Shown here piece after piece: positions 25,977 to 34,667 of a DNA stretch of 64,000 bases (positions are counted from its first letter, which is position 1; each line of letters starts with the position of its first letter). The position numbers were made by a program, and so were the translations under genes. Source of the DNA: Bacteroides sp. (lineage in GTDB: Bacteria > Bacteroidota > Bacteroidia > Bacteroidales > Bacteroidaceae); NCBI GenBank assembly GCA_017472925.1, contig JAFUNS010000025.1:1-64000 (forward strand), read 5' to 3'. The notes under the pieces are model-generated. The model had not been told where the DNA came from. It saw only the letters and a list, made by a program, of their open reading frames with translations, and did no database searches.

Positions 25977-26007
25977 CAAAGCTATACATTTTTTCCGTTA
26001 TTCCAAA
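25977..26007 (-). promoter_or_regulatory. Consensus promoter abutting the TPR/HTH gene start
   Basis: On the minus strand TTTG (26007-26004), 19 bases, TAGCTTTG (25984-25977). Both boxes are perfect. The expected transcription start falls at about 25970-25973, on or beside the ATG at 25971, implying an almost leaderless mRNA. Confidence 0.65.
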
Positions 26008-26069
26008 ATAATCTCTGTCATCCTGCTTTATCAATAAGGCTAAAAACAACCAAGGGCACATAGTGCTTA

Positions 26070-26271
26070 TATGTAGCGGAATATAGAACTATGTGCAGCT
26101 TTGTATACTAGCTAGTATTCAGTTGTACATAAGTAGTATTCAAGTGTATAGTAGCTAATGTGTCTTTGATTCGTAGAGTGTTAAGTTATGAGTTGTAAAA
26201 CGTTGAGTTACGGAGCATAGTACGGCACTCTACGGAGTGTAATATGGCATACTACGAAGTTGCATCAAAAC
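26070..26271. repeat. Tract of imperfect 22-bp-period repeats
   Basis: About nine 22-base units can be laid end to end. The last three are clearest, e.g. TACGGAGCATAGTACGGC, TACGGAGTGTAATATGGC, TACGAAGTTGCATC. Earlier units (GTATTCAGTTGTACATAAGTA, shown cut) keep the period but are more diverged. The tract lies in front of the TPR/HTH gene and resembles the inverted units at 15792-15879. Confidence 0.5.
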
Positions 26272-26279
26272 TCATTATC

Positions 26280-26353
26280 AGACGCAGGCGAAACGGATTG
26301 AGCGGATTATTCTTTTTCAAAATTTATCCGCTGCGTCCGCTAAATCCGCGTCT
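26280..26353. repeat. Imperfect inverted repeat (gacgcggattt type)
   Basis: Left arm begins AGACGCAGGCGAAACGGATT, right arm ends AAATCCGCGTCT, around a TTTTTCAAAATTTA centre. It resembles in design the aggcacggatt family found at 40.7-50.2 kb. It occupies the gap before the GNAT-like gene; no coding sequence there. Confidence 0.6.
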
Positions 26354-26474
26354 AAAAAAAATCGAAGAAGTTAGTGTAGCTCACTGATAATCAATGCCGG
26401 CTGAACTTCATGACGATGATTTTCAACTTCAACTCTCTATATATAATGAATGAACGCGGGAAAACCCGCATTCA

Positions 26475-27605
26475 TTATATTTCTTTCTTAAAGCAACGGC
26501 GACGCTTATGCTGTTCGGTCTTGAAGTATTCCCATTGCGCCTGAACCTTGTCGTTCAATTCCAGTTCCGGATTACTTTCAGCATATTCAAAGCCAATCTT
26601 CTGATAAACCGGAATCAAATCGTAGAACAACAGGGCATTCACTCCCTTGTTCTGATATTCGGGCTTCACGGCTACCAACAAGAGGTCGAGCACCTTGGGG
26701 TATTTCTTCAGGAAGATAACCTTTAACAAGTGATACCAACCGAAAGGCAACAAGCGGCCCTTGGCCTTCTGCAAGGCTTCACTAAGCGATGGCATAGAGA
26801 TACCCGCTGCTATCACCTGGTCTTCCGAATCGACAACCAATGTCACCATACGGAGGTCGAGTATTGGGAGGAACATCTTGATGTATTGCTTGATTTGCTT
26901 GGGCGACAAAGCCGAATAGCCATACAGTTGGCTATATGCTTCGTTCATCAAATCAAAGATAGCCTGACCATATTTATTGATATCCTTGGTCGAAGTGCAC
27001 TTCACAATCTTCAAGCCATACTTACGCATAATAATCTCGGAGATGCGCTTATGCTTGTCGGGAATGGCATCAGGAATGTATATCTTGAATTCCACCCAGT
27101 CGGCATCCTTTTCGTACCCATGCTTCACCATGTGTTCAGGATAGTAAGGATAGTTGTAGATGGTAGCCATGGTGCTCAGTTGGTCAAAGCCTTCTACCAG
27201 CATCCCTTCGGCATCAAAATCGGTAAATCCAAGTGGCCCTACAATTTCAGTAGCACCTCTCTCCTTACCCCATGCCTCAACGGTCTTCAGCAAGGCGTCG
27301 GACACTTCGGTATCGTCAATGAAGTCTATCCATCCGAAGCGCACTTCCTTCTTGTTCCAGGTTTCGTTGGCGCGGTTGTTCATAATAGCAGCCACACGTC
27401 CCACCGGCTTACCGTCCTTGTAAGCCAAGAAATAATCGGCTTCGCAGAATTCGAAGGCGGCATTCTTTTTACGGCTGAAGGTATTCAGCATGTCGTCGTA
27501 CAGATCAGGAACCGAATAAGGATTCTCCTTATACATTTCATAATTCAAACGGATAAACGTTTTCAGTTCCTTCGAGGTGGTAACTTTCTTGATGGTTATA
27601 GCCAT
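26475..27605 (-). CDS. GNAT-like N-acetyltransferase family protein
   Basis: 376 residues, cytoplasmic. The N-terminal half has the acyltransferase pattern (FEFCEADYFLAYKDGKPVGR, VGRVAAIMNN) followed by GPLGFTDFDAEGMLVEGFDQ, which is typical of a Bacteroidetes family sometimes labelled GTP cyclohydrolase-like without evidence. The C-terminal half has a second GNAT-like region (LLLVAVKPEYQNKGVNALL). Substrate unknown. It lies 12 bases after the antiporter gene and is read in the same direction, so they probably share a transcript. Confidence 0.8.
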   Translation of the reverse strand: MAITIKKVTTSKELKTFIRLNYEMYKENPYSVPDLYDDMLNTFSRKKNAAFEFCEADYFLAYKDGKPVGRVAAIMNNRANETWNKKEVRFGWIDFIDDTEVSDALLKTVEAWGKERGATEIVGPLGFTDFDAEGMLVEGFDQLSTMATIYNYPYYPEHMVKHGYEKDADWVEFKIYIPDAIPDKHKRISEIIMRKYGLKIVKCTSTKDINKYGQAIFDLMNEAYSQLYGYSALSPKQIKQYIKMFLPILDLRMVTLVVDSEDQVIAAGISMPSLSEALQKAKGRLLPFGWYHLLKVIFLKKYPKVLDLLLVAVKPEYQNKGVNALLFYDLIPVYQKIGFEYAESNPELELNDKVQAQWEYFKTEQHKRRRCFKKEI

Positions 27606-27617
27606 AATATCTTGATT

Positions 27618-28589
27618 TTATTGTTGCGAAATAAGGAAAGCGGTATAGGCAATGTAGCACACTACCAACAAGGCACCTTCTATGCGGGTAATGGTACGTT
27701 TCTTGAAGAACCAGCCCACCAGCCAGAAAAGAAGTGCCGAACTGATGAGTACCAGCATATCCACATTATTGATTCCGCCCATCGGAAGCGGAGAGATGGT
27801 TGCACTACATCCCAATACAAAGAAAATATTAAATAGGTTACTACCAATCACATTACCGATGGCAATACCCGGATTCTTCTTCAAAGCCGCTGTAACCGAA
27901 GTGGCCAATTCGGGAAGTGAAGTACCACAGGCTACAATAGTCAAACCGATGATGGATTCACTTACACCAAGTGCCGTAGCAATACCACTGGCACCATCTA
28001 CAAACAGTTCACCACCATATATCAATCCGGCTAATCCTGCGGCAATAAAAAGTACCGATTTCCAGATAGGCATTTCCTTGATTTTTTCTCCTTCGGCCTC
28101 ATCACCTCCATTACGGGCAATGGCAAAGGTATAACGAAGAAATATCAAGAAAAATCCCAAAAGTATTAATCCGTCTACACGACTGATGATGTTACTTATA
28201 TCTCCATCGAGCCATATATCATTGGCCAAAGCAGCAAGAACAAGCGAAGCCAGAATCACTAGAGGAATCTCTTTACTCATAATACCTTGCTCCACTTTAA
28301 TGGGCATCACACATGAAGTTACCCCGATAATCATCAGCACATTAAAGATATTGCTACCCACTACGTTACCAATGGCCATTTCGGCGCTACCACCCAATGC
28401 AGCCATAGAACTGATGACCAATTCGGGGGCCGATGTTCCGAAGGCCACAATGGTCAAACCAATCACAAGATCGGAGATATTAAAACGTTTTGCTACAGCG
28501 GCCGCTCCATCGGTCAGAGCATTAGCACCAACCAAAATCAAGGCAAGTCCGCCTACTAAAAAAAGAATATCTAACATAAAAATGTACAT
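27618..28589 (-). CDS. Calcium/sodium antiporter, CaCA family (YrbG-like)
   Basis: 323 residues, about ten membrane helices in two inverted halves. Each half has the alpha-repeat: FGTSAPELVISSMAAL with IGNVVGSNIFNVLMI, and ACGTSLPELATSVTAAL with IGNVIGSNLFNIFFV. The acidic residues in these repeats bind the cations. An acidic/charged loop (RNGGDEAEGEKIKE) separates the halves. Length fits bacterial K+-dependent-type Na+/Ca2+ exchangers. An alternative start inside the first residues (MLDILFLVGG) would remove MYIF. Confidence 0.93.
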   Translation of the reverse strand: MYIFMLDILFLVGGLALILVGANALTDGAAAVAKRFNISDLVIGLTIVAFGTSAPELVISSMAALGGSAEMAIGNVVGSNIFNVLMIIGVTSCVMPIKVEQGIMSKEIPLVILASLVLAALANDIWLDGDISNIISRVDGLILLGFFLIFLRYTFAIARNGGDEAEGEKIKEMPIWKSVLFIAAGLAGLIYGGELFVDGASGIATALGVSESIIGLTIVACGTSLPELATSVTAALKKNPGIAIGNVIGSNLFNIFFVLGCSATISPLPMGGINNVDMLVLISSALLFWLVGWFFKKRTITRIEGALLVVCYIAYTAFLISQQ

Positions 28590-28671
28590 TTACAGTTAAC
28601 TGACTGCAAATGTACTATTTTTTATTTAATATTTTGTATTTTTGTCCTCCAAACCAATCAAGCAACATTTT

Positions 28672-29904
28672 ATGGTACTCAATTATATTTGGATAGCTTT
28701 CTTTCTGATAGCCTTTGTCATCGCTACCTTCCGACTGGTGTTCCTTGGCGATACCGAGGTGTTCCCCGAAATTATCAACTCTACCTTCAGTAGTTCGAAG
28801 ACCGCTTTCGAAATCTCTTTGGGCCTTACGGGTGTACTCTCCTTGTGGCTGGGTATCATGAAGATAGGCGAAAAGGGAGGAGTCATTGCCTTGTTCTCCA
28901 AAATATTGAGTCCCATCTTCTGTAAGTTGTTTCCCGATATTCCGAAAGGGCACCCCGTTACCGGTAGTATCTTCATGAACCTGGCCGCCAACATGTTGGG
29001 ATTAGACAATGCCGCTACCCCCTTGGGGCTGAAAGCCATGGAAGGCTTACAAGAACTGAACCCCAAGAAAGATACGGCCAGCAATCCTATGATTATGTTT
29101 CTGGTACTCAATACTTCGGGACTGACGCTTATCCCCATCAGCATTATGGTATACCGGGCACAAATGGGAGCTGCCCAGCCCACCGATGTATTCGTACCCA
29201 TTCTTTTGGCCACCTTCTTTTCTACTCTGGCGGGTATTATCGCAGTTAGCCTATATCAACGCATTAATTTGTTCAACCGCACCTTGTTGTTGTTCCTTGG
29301 AGGCATGAGTTTGGTTGTAGCCGGCATCATTTGGCTTTTCACCACCTTGAGCCGTACGCAGATTGATGTCTACTCCACCACCAGCGCCAATGTATTCCTG
29401 TTCTTGATCATCATCGGCTTCATCCTGGCGGGCATCCGTAAGAAGGTGAACGTATACGATGCCTTTGTAGAGGGTGCCAAAGAAGGCTTCACTACCGCCG
29501 TGCGCATCATTCCCTATCTGGTGGCCATCTTGGTGGCTATTGGTGTGTTCCGTGCTTCGGGAGCCATGGATTATCTCATTGGAGCCATCGAAAAGGGAGT
29601 ACAACTCTGTGGTATCAATAGCGATTTTGTGGGTGGACTCCCCACCGCCATCATGAAACCCCTGAGCGGAAGTGGGGCCCGTGGATTGATGGTAGATGCC
29701 ATGACCACCTATGGTGCCGACTCGTTTGTAGGCCGACTGGCATGCATTTTCCAAGGTTCCACCGATACCACGTTCTACATCCTGGCCGTTTACTTCGGTA
29801 GTGTGGGCATCGCCAAGACCCGCCATGCCGTTCCTTGCGGACTGATAGCCGATGCAGCCGGCATTATTTCAGCCATCTTTATCTGCTATTTGTTCTTCGG
29901 ATAA
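28672..29904 (+). CDS. SpmA-SpmB fusion, nucleoside recognition (Gate) membrane protein
   Basis: 410 residues with two Gate (nucleoside recognition) domains and about ten helices. The first half has GLTGVLSLWLGIMKIGEKGG and NLAANMLGLDNAATPLGLKA; the second has EGAKEGFTTAVRIIPYLVAI, ALLVAI-like helices and KPLSGSGARGLMVDAM. In sporeformers these halves are separate SpmA and SpmB proteins; Bacteroidetes, which do not sporulate, have the fusion. Substrate unknown. The ATG at 28672 (MVLNYIWIAFF) is preferred over a TTG at 28642, which lies in the -7 box TATTTTTG (28637-28644). Confidence 0.9.
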   Translation: MVLNYIWIAFFLIAFVIATFRLVFLGDTEVFPEIINSTFSSSKTAFEISLGLTGVLSLWLGIMKIGEKGGVIALFSKILSPIFCKLFPDIPKGHPVTGSIFMNLAANMLGLDNAATPLGLKAMEGLQELNPKKDTASNPMIMFLVLNTSGLTLIPISIMVYRAQMGAAQPTDVFVPILLATFFSTLAGIIAVSLYQRINLFNRTLLLFLGGMSLVVAGIIWLFTTLSRTQIDVYSTTSANVFLFLIIIGFILAGIRKKVNVYDAFVEGAKEGFTTAVRIIPYLVAILVAIGVFRASGAMDYLIGAIEKGVQLCGINSDFVGGLPTAIMKPLSGSGARGLMVDAMTTYGADSFVGRLACIFQGSTDTTFYILAVYFGSVGIAKTRHAVPCGLIADAAGIISAIFICYLFFG

Positions 29905-29921
29905 AAAGAAATGAAGGTGTA

Positions 29922-30165
29922 TCATAAATGTATTTTAGGCACGGATTCATTGATGATGGTATGCTGTTGCTTACCGCCAAGGGTATCGTGTTTCACGATG
30001 GCCTTGTCTTCTTCATCCACGAGACGCTTCAGTGCTTCCATCGTATTTTTATACCCCAAAGCCGAAGCCACATCTTTACCCACGAAATATGTTTCACCAT
30101 CCACCACACAAGTTCTGATTTATCCAAACTCCTTGTTCTTGAAAATTGTCAAATTCTTCATCATG
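29922..30165 (-). pseudogene. Remnant of a prophage antirepressor (Bro-N domain)
   Basis: Starts MMKNLTIFKNKEFG, then a TAA stop, then in the same frame IRTCVVDGETYFVGKDVASA, LGYKNTMEALKRLV and KHDTLGGKQQHTIINES, where the frame is lost. This is the Bro-N domain of BRO/KilAC phage antirepressors. The nonsense codon at about residue 15 and loss of everything after NES make it nonfunctional. No other phage gene is near. It opens a gene-poor scar reaching to 30713. Confidence 0.75.
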
Positions 30166-30173
30166 GAGGTCAA

Positions 30174-30345
30174 TAAAGTCAGTATAGTCAGTAAAGTCAG
30201 TAATTAATGGACTACCCTATGGTATGTAAATTAAATTTTATATATATAATATTATTATATATATAAGTTTGAAATTCACATTTTGTATACCTACGCAAAA
30301 ATTACTGACTATACTGACTATACTGACTTTACTGACTATTGACTA
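30174..30345. repeat. Inverted repeat built of tandem GTCAGTA units
   Basis: Left side has three direct copies (AAAGTCAGTATAGTCAGTAA then AGTCAGTAAT, 30176-30205). The right side has five TACTGACTATACTGACT-type copies (30302-30345), the reverse complement. Between them sits an AT palindrome (TATATATAATATTATTATAT, about 30240-30263). An RNA or single strand could fold into a long stem. Confidence 0.7.
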
Positions 30346-30436
30346 TCTTTTTCGTAAGGAATCCGTTGACTTTGTTTGCTGCATAAGTTGACTTGTTTTC
30401 CAGAGAAAGTTACTTTGAAAAAATATTCCAGTAAGG

Positions 30437-30469
30437 CTTGACACCTGCTATACCAATGTTGTACCTTCG
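30437..30469 (+). promoter_or_regulatory. Leftover promoter of the truncated HU-like gene
   Basis: CTTG (30437-30440), 21 bases, TACCTTCG (30462-30469), one change from TAnnTTTG. Three AAAACGACG copies (about 30485-30537) lie in the leader, which also contains a gagcgtagcgaaggatct-type dispersed repeat (about 30553-30690). Confidence 0.5.
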
Positions 30470-30713
30470 CACCGTGAGGTTTGAGAAAACGACGTTTAAT
30501 CGGCCGTAAAACGACGCTTTCTTCTTTACAAAACGACGCATTACGCTCTTTGTCATCCTGAGCGTAGCGAAGGATCTGAAGACATAAACGTGGATGCATC
30601 CGTGGATGTACACAGATCCATTCGTCACTCCGTTCCTCAGGATGACAAGGAGGATGGAGTCGTCAGGATGACAAAAGAGAACTAAACTATTTATTAACTA
30701 AAACTAAACAACT

Positions 30714-30863
30714 ATGGCAACAGGAATTTTGAAGTACAAAATGGCAGGACGTATCAATCCACAAGAAAACGGCGGATGCGTATGCGCCTGCCGTTACTTG
30801 TTCCGCTTCCGCAACTTGTTTACCGCCGACTCCAACGATTCAGTAGGCTCAATGATGTTATAG
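30714..30863 (+). pseudogene. 5' fragment of an HU-like DNA-binding protein gene
   Basis: The first 21 codons (MATGILKYKMAGRINPQENG, G) match the start of the long HU-like histone family of Bacteroides. After about 30776 the frame runs antisense through the end of the next gene on the other strand and stops at 30861-30863. The gene has therefore lost all but its first few residues, with a deletion endpoint near 30776, close to the convergent stop at 30794. Confidence 0.6.
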
Positions 30864-32047
30864 TCTTTCCAATAGTCAGCATCCCAATACTCGTCCACCA
30901 CATCGTAGAATACTTCGCGGTATTTAAAGGAGTTCTTGGCCTTGATGCGATCGGGCGTCTCTTCTTCTCTATCTACCATCACCATTTCGGACGAAGTGGT
31001 ATAGGTAGACGAGAAGAGGCGCTTCTTCCAGTCGCACTTAAAGCGGACATCATTGCGTATATAATTCAGGTAGGTTTTATCGCCTTGCTGACGGTAAGAC
31101 ACCAAATAGGTAACGGCCAAAGGACGGAAACGCAAGCTGGCAGGTTTCTTCTGAAGTATAGTACGGACGGCCTTGGCTCTATCGGTCAGATCCATTTCAA
31201 ATTCGGCACGGGTAAACGAAAGGGTTTCCTGGTCGATGTACAACTTACCGGTATAAAGAGCGTATTCCAAATTCATACGGGGAGTGAAGGCCACTACGTA
31301 CTGCATTCTGTTATCAAGAAGTACAGGCTTGTCCATGGTGAAGTTGTAGTAATGCAGCGTGGTAATATTGAGCAAATCGTCACCGTTCTTCACAATGTCC
31401 AGATAGACGGGAATAAGTGGTCCGCCCGCCACTTTGACCGAGAGCGTATCCTTGGCCCGTTGACTCACCAAGCGTCGGCCTCTGACAAGTTTGGAGCGGT
31501 CGAAGGTGGTGCGACGGTTATTATAATCGGTTTTATAGACATCCATCACCGCTTCGGCCACCCCGATGTAACGACGCCCTTTCTGTACGGTTTCGCGGTA
31601 GAAGGCGGCATACAGATGGTCGCGGTCGGAATAGTTGTAGCCAATCTTCGAAATGGCCTTCTCCACCAAATCGCGCGGATGGCCACCAAATACATTCACC
31701 TCGCTGAGCCATTCGGTAGAGGGGCGCATCCATATTTCCAATGGGGTGCCTTGTTGGGCCATAAGCTCATTGGCCGACACTTTGGTGTTCAGATAACCGA
31801 TGAATGATACCAGCAGCCCTTGCTTGATTTCGTCAGGCGACACTTTCAAGGTAAAAGCACCATCAGCATTGGTTACAGTACCCACATTACTCCCGATAAC
31901 GGCAATGTTTACATTGTCCAGCTTCTTACGGCTGTCCTTGTCCTTTACTATTCCGCTGATAATAACCTCGCCGGCCGTTTGTGCCTTGAGGGGCAACAAC
32001 CAGCCAAGTACGATGCTTGCTACCAATAAAGTGATTGTTCTTTTCAT
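30794..32047 (-). CDS. Exported CarboxypepD_reg-like domain protein
   Basis: 417 residues with a signal peptide (LLVASIVLGWLLPLKAQ). A carboxypeptidase-regulatory-like beta domain spans about 25-105 (ISGIVKDKDSRKKLDNVNIA, GTVTNADGAFTLKV, LLVSFIGYLN). The rest (FYRETVQKGRRYIGVAEAVM onward) is the conserved partner region seen in Bacteroidetes proteins of this kind, rich in beta strands. It lies 96 bases downstream of the TonB receptor gene, same strand. The ATG at 32047 fits the signal peptide; one at 32074 adds nine hydrophilic residues. Function unknown, probably envelope. Confidence 0.82.
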   Translation of the reverse strand: MKRTITLLVASIVLGWLLPLKAQTAGEVIISGIVKDKDSRKKLDNVNIAVIGSNVGTVTNADGAFTLKVSPDEIKQGLLVSFIGYLNTKVSANELMAQQGTPLEIWMRPSTEWLSEVNVFGGHPRDLVEKAISKIGYNYSDRDHLYAAFYRETVQKGRRYIGVAEAVMDVYKTDYNNRRTTFDRSKLVRGRRLVSQRAKDTLSVKVAGGPLIPVYLDIVKNGDDLLNITTLHYYNFTMDKPVLLDNRMQYVVAFTPRMNLEYALYTGKLYIDQETLSFTRAEFEMDLTDRAKAVRTILQKKPASLRFRPLAVTYLVSYRQQGDKTYLNYIRNDVRFKCDWKKRLFSSTYTTSSEMVMVDREEETPDRIKAKNSFKYREVFYDVVDEYWDADYWKDYNIIEPTESLESAVNKLRKRNK

Positions 32048-32143
32048 AGGCTTGGAAGAATGTATAGTTACCATTGAATCAATACTTTACAAATATAGAA
32101 TATTTCTGAAAAACATACAACAAAATCATTATTTTTCTTTCAC

Positions 32144-34051
32144 TCAAAACTCTACTTGTACACCGCCCATGAAAGTGGCTTTAGGCATGGGATAACCGCT
32201 CATCATTTCATATTGTTGGGCTAACAAGTTCTCGCCACGCATCCAAAGGCTTAGATGCTTGTTCACCGTATATGAGGCCTTTAGATTCCACAAGACAAAG
32301 TTTTCTTTCTCTTCGGGCGTGATTGATTTATATAATCCGTCTACATATTGAACACCTGTAGATACATTCCAAACCCCTTTGGTGTATGATATACCACCGT
32401 AGAGCTTATGCTCCGGGGAAGAGATAACCGGATTCTTCATGTGCAAATAGCTATAGTTTGCATCTATTATCCAATGTGGTGAAACTCGATAAGTAGCTTG
32501 TAACTCTACTCCATTGTTCTCAATCTTCCCGGTATTTACATTCATCATTCTACCGTCTACCGATGCAACTGTAATCATGTTATCGCCCTTCAAGTAAAAC
32601 AAGTTGATGCCATAGTTCAACCGGTTATCAAACAATCGTTGCGAATAGCTTACTTCGTAATTCCAAATTCTTTCGGCTTCCAAATCGGGATTGGCCACGC
32701 CCCACATGAACATTTCACGGATAATGGGGTATCGGAAACCTTTGCTAACGGATAATTTTACCTCGGCATTCTTTGGTAAATGGATGGCAGCTCCCATTTG
32801 AGGAATCCATTCGGTTCCCGCTTGGTCGTGGTGGTCTAAACGAAAACCAGCATTCAAAGTAAGCCAAGCGGCCAGGTGTTGCCTGAAATCCACATATCCG
32901 GCTATCTCGTTTTGATTCTTGTCGACTATTTCCTTTTGTTCTCCTTTCTTTTCACCAGATACAAACTTGTTCCAGGCCTTACCACCAAAGCGATACCAGT
33001 CAGCCCCTATCGTGGTGTGATTGCCCGAAAACAACTGGAAATTCTGATGCCACGAAAGACCCATCATCACATCATTGGAGTGGAAACGGTAGTCCAACGG
33101 ATTTTCACCACCAACGGCATTGTATCCGTCATTGATTTTATGTCGTCCCCAATTATAGAAAAAGGATAAAGTCCCCGAAGTTTTCTCGTAGGTATTATCC
33201 AATGAAACAGATGCCATACCGCGAGTAATACGCTGATCGGCATCCTCTAACGGAGCAGATATAGCTCCAGGTTGAGAAGCCTTGAACTGCACCAAATTCA
33301 CATCAGCCATAGTCTTCCAATGCGAAGACCATTCGTAGCCTAATTTTACATATCCACCGTATTGAGTGAACTCCATATTCTCTTGATGTCCATCCGTCTG
33401 ATTGTATGAGCCACTGACAATACTTGTAAACTTTCCTTTACGCACTCTGTTTGTTATTTCGCTCTGAATTGTTTGGTAAGAGCCATAGCCTACATTGGCT
33501 TGCGTCTCTACTCCATCGGTATCCATCTTTCGGGTTACAATGTTTATAACGCCTCCCATGGCATTCGAGCCATAGAGAACCGAAGCGGGACCTCGCAACA
33601 CTTCTACCTTTCCGGCCATCATACCTTGACAAACATCGGCTACGGGATGTCCCATGATGCCTGCATATTGCGGATGTCCATCGACCAACACCATCAAGCG
33701 GGCACTATTGCCACCCATTCCACGAAGATTCATGCTACCCGCTGCACCTCCCGATACACCATACCCCATCATTCCACGGGAAGTGATAAACAATCCGGGG
33801 ACTTGCTCGGTAAGCATCGGCAGAAGGGAGGGAGTGTGCTGATGTTCAATTTTTTCGCGATGGAAGACAGAAATAGTCATAGGTAGATGACGCACATCCG
33901 CTCCATAGCGGGTACCCGTAACTACCAATTCGTCCAATACCTGCAACTTGTTTAGTTGTAAACTATCTGTTTGTGCATTCACATTACTGATGGCCAAAAG
34001 GGCAACCGTAACGCAGAGAAGGCACTTTATGAAGCTTTTTCCCAATTTCAT
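32144..34051 (-). CDS. TonB-dependent outer membrane receptor
   Basis: 635 residues. Signal peptide (CLLCVTVALLAISNVNAQ), then the plug domain from about 35 to 150 (LDELVVTGTRYGADVRHLPM, VLRGPASVLYGSNAMGGVIN) and a 22-strand barrel ending in FMGGVQVEF with the terminal Phe required for assembly. It lacks the N-terminal extension of SusC proteins and no SusD follows, so it is more like a vitamin, siderophore or metal receptor. A His/Met-rich segment (GYGVSGGAAGSMNLRGMGGN) gives no clear specificity. A start at 34057 would add MP. Confidence 0.93.
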   Translation of the reverse strand: MKLGKSFIKCLLCVTVALLAISNVNAQTDSLQLNKLQVLDELVVTGTRYGADVRHLPMTISVFHREKIEHQHTPSLLPMLTEQVPGLFITSRGMMGYGVSGGAAGSMNLRGMGGNSARLMVLVDGHPQYAGIMGHPVADVCQGMMAGKVEVLRGPASVLYGSNAMGGVINIVTRKMDTDGVETQANVGYGSYQTIQSEITNRVRKGKFTSIVSGSYNQTDGHQENMEFTQYGGYVKLGYEWSSHWKTMADVNLVQFKASQPGAISAPLEDADQRITRGMASVSLDNTYEKTSGTLSFFYNWGRHKINDGYNAVGGENPLDYRFHSNDVMMGLSWHQNFQLFSGNHTTIGADWYRFGGKAWNKFVSGEKKGEQKEIVDKNQNEIAGYVDFRQHLAAWLTLNAGFRLDHHDQAGTEWIPQMGAAIHLPKNAEVKLSVSKGFRYPIIREMFMWGVANPDLEAERIWNYEVSYSQRLFDNRLNYGINLFYLKGDNMITVASVDGRMMNVNTGKIENNGVELQATYRVSPHWIIDANYSYLHMKNPVISSPEHKLYGGISYTKGVWNVSTGVQYVDGLYKSITPEEKENFVLWNLKASYTVNKHLSLWMRGENLLAQQYEMMSGYPMPKATFMGGVQVEF

Positions 34052-34227
34052 AGGCATTCTATTTTCTCGAATAGTTCTTTATAAAATAGACAAAGATACA
34101 ATAAGATGGTTTAATCACAAAAACAAAAAGCATGCATAAGGACATGCCAAAGTACAAAAGTGACAAAGATATAATGGAATTTTCAACAAAAAACACTAAG
34201 TTTGCAAGGTATTTAAATCGCATCATT

Positions 34228-34638
34228 ATGATTACTTATCAGACAGAGGGTACTCGTATGCCCGATATTAAAAAGAGAGAAACCACCGAATGGATCAAGA
34301 AAGTAGCTGCTACTTACGGGAAAAAGGTAGGCGAAATAGCGTACATCTTCTGTTCGGACGAGAAGATATTGGAAGTGAACCGTCAGTATCTGGAGCACGA
34401 TTATTATACGGACATCATAACCTTTGACTACACCGAGGGAAATCGCATCGGCGGAGATTTGTTTATCAGTCTTGATACCGTTCGTACCAATGCCGAACAA
34501 TTCAACCAACCTTATGAACGCGAGCTTTATCGGGTAATCATACACGGTATTCTACACCTTTGCGGCATTAACGACAAAGGTCCAGGCGAACGCGAAATTA
34601 TGGAAGAAGCCGAAAACAAAGCCTTGGAGATGCGGTAA
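34228..34638 (+). CDS. ybeY: Endoribonuclease/rRNA maturation factor YbeY
   Basis: 136 residues. YbeY is a metal-dependent RNase acting in 16S rRNA 3'-end maturation and ribosome quality control. Conserved segments are VNRQYLEHDYYTDIITFDY and the metal motif HGILHLCGIND. In E. coli the third ligand is His in GYDH; here the aligned position is Asp, as I recall for Bacteroidetes. The ATG at 34228 (MITYQTEG) is preferred; a longer frame from 34132 adds 32 non-conserved residues. It starts an apparent run with mnmG, apt and uvrC. Confidence 0.92.
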   Translation: MITYQTEGTRMPDIKKRETTEWIKKVAATYGKKVGEIAYIFCSDEKILEVNRQYLEHDYYTDIITFDYTEGNRIGGDLFISLDTVRTNAEQFNQPYERELYRVIIHGILHLCGINDKGPGEREIMEEAENKALEMR

Positions 34639-34667
34639 AAATTGTACCGAAATAAAGAAATATATCA

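Noticed and set aside
26070..26271. CRISPR array
   Set aside because: Same reason: diverged tandem units without spacers or cas genes.
34132..34227. N-terminal extension of ybeY
   Set aside because: Thirty-two extra residues have no counterpart in the family; the ATG at 34228 fits.
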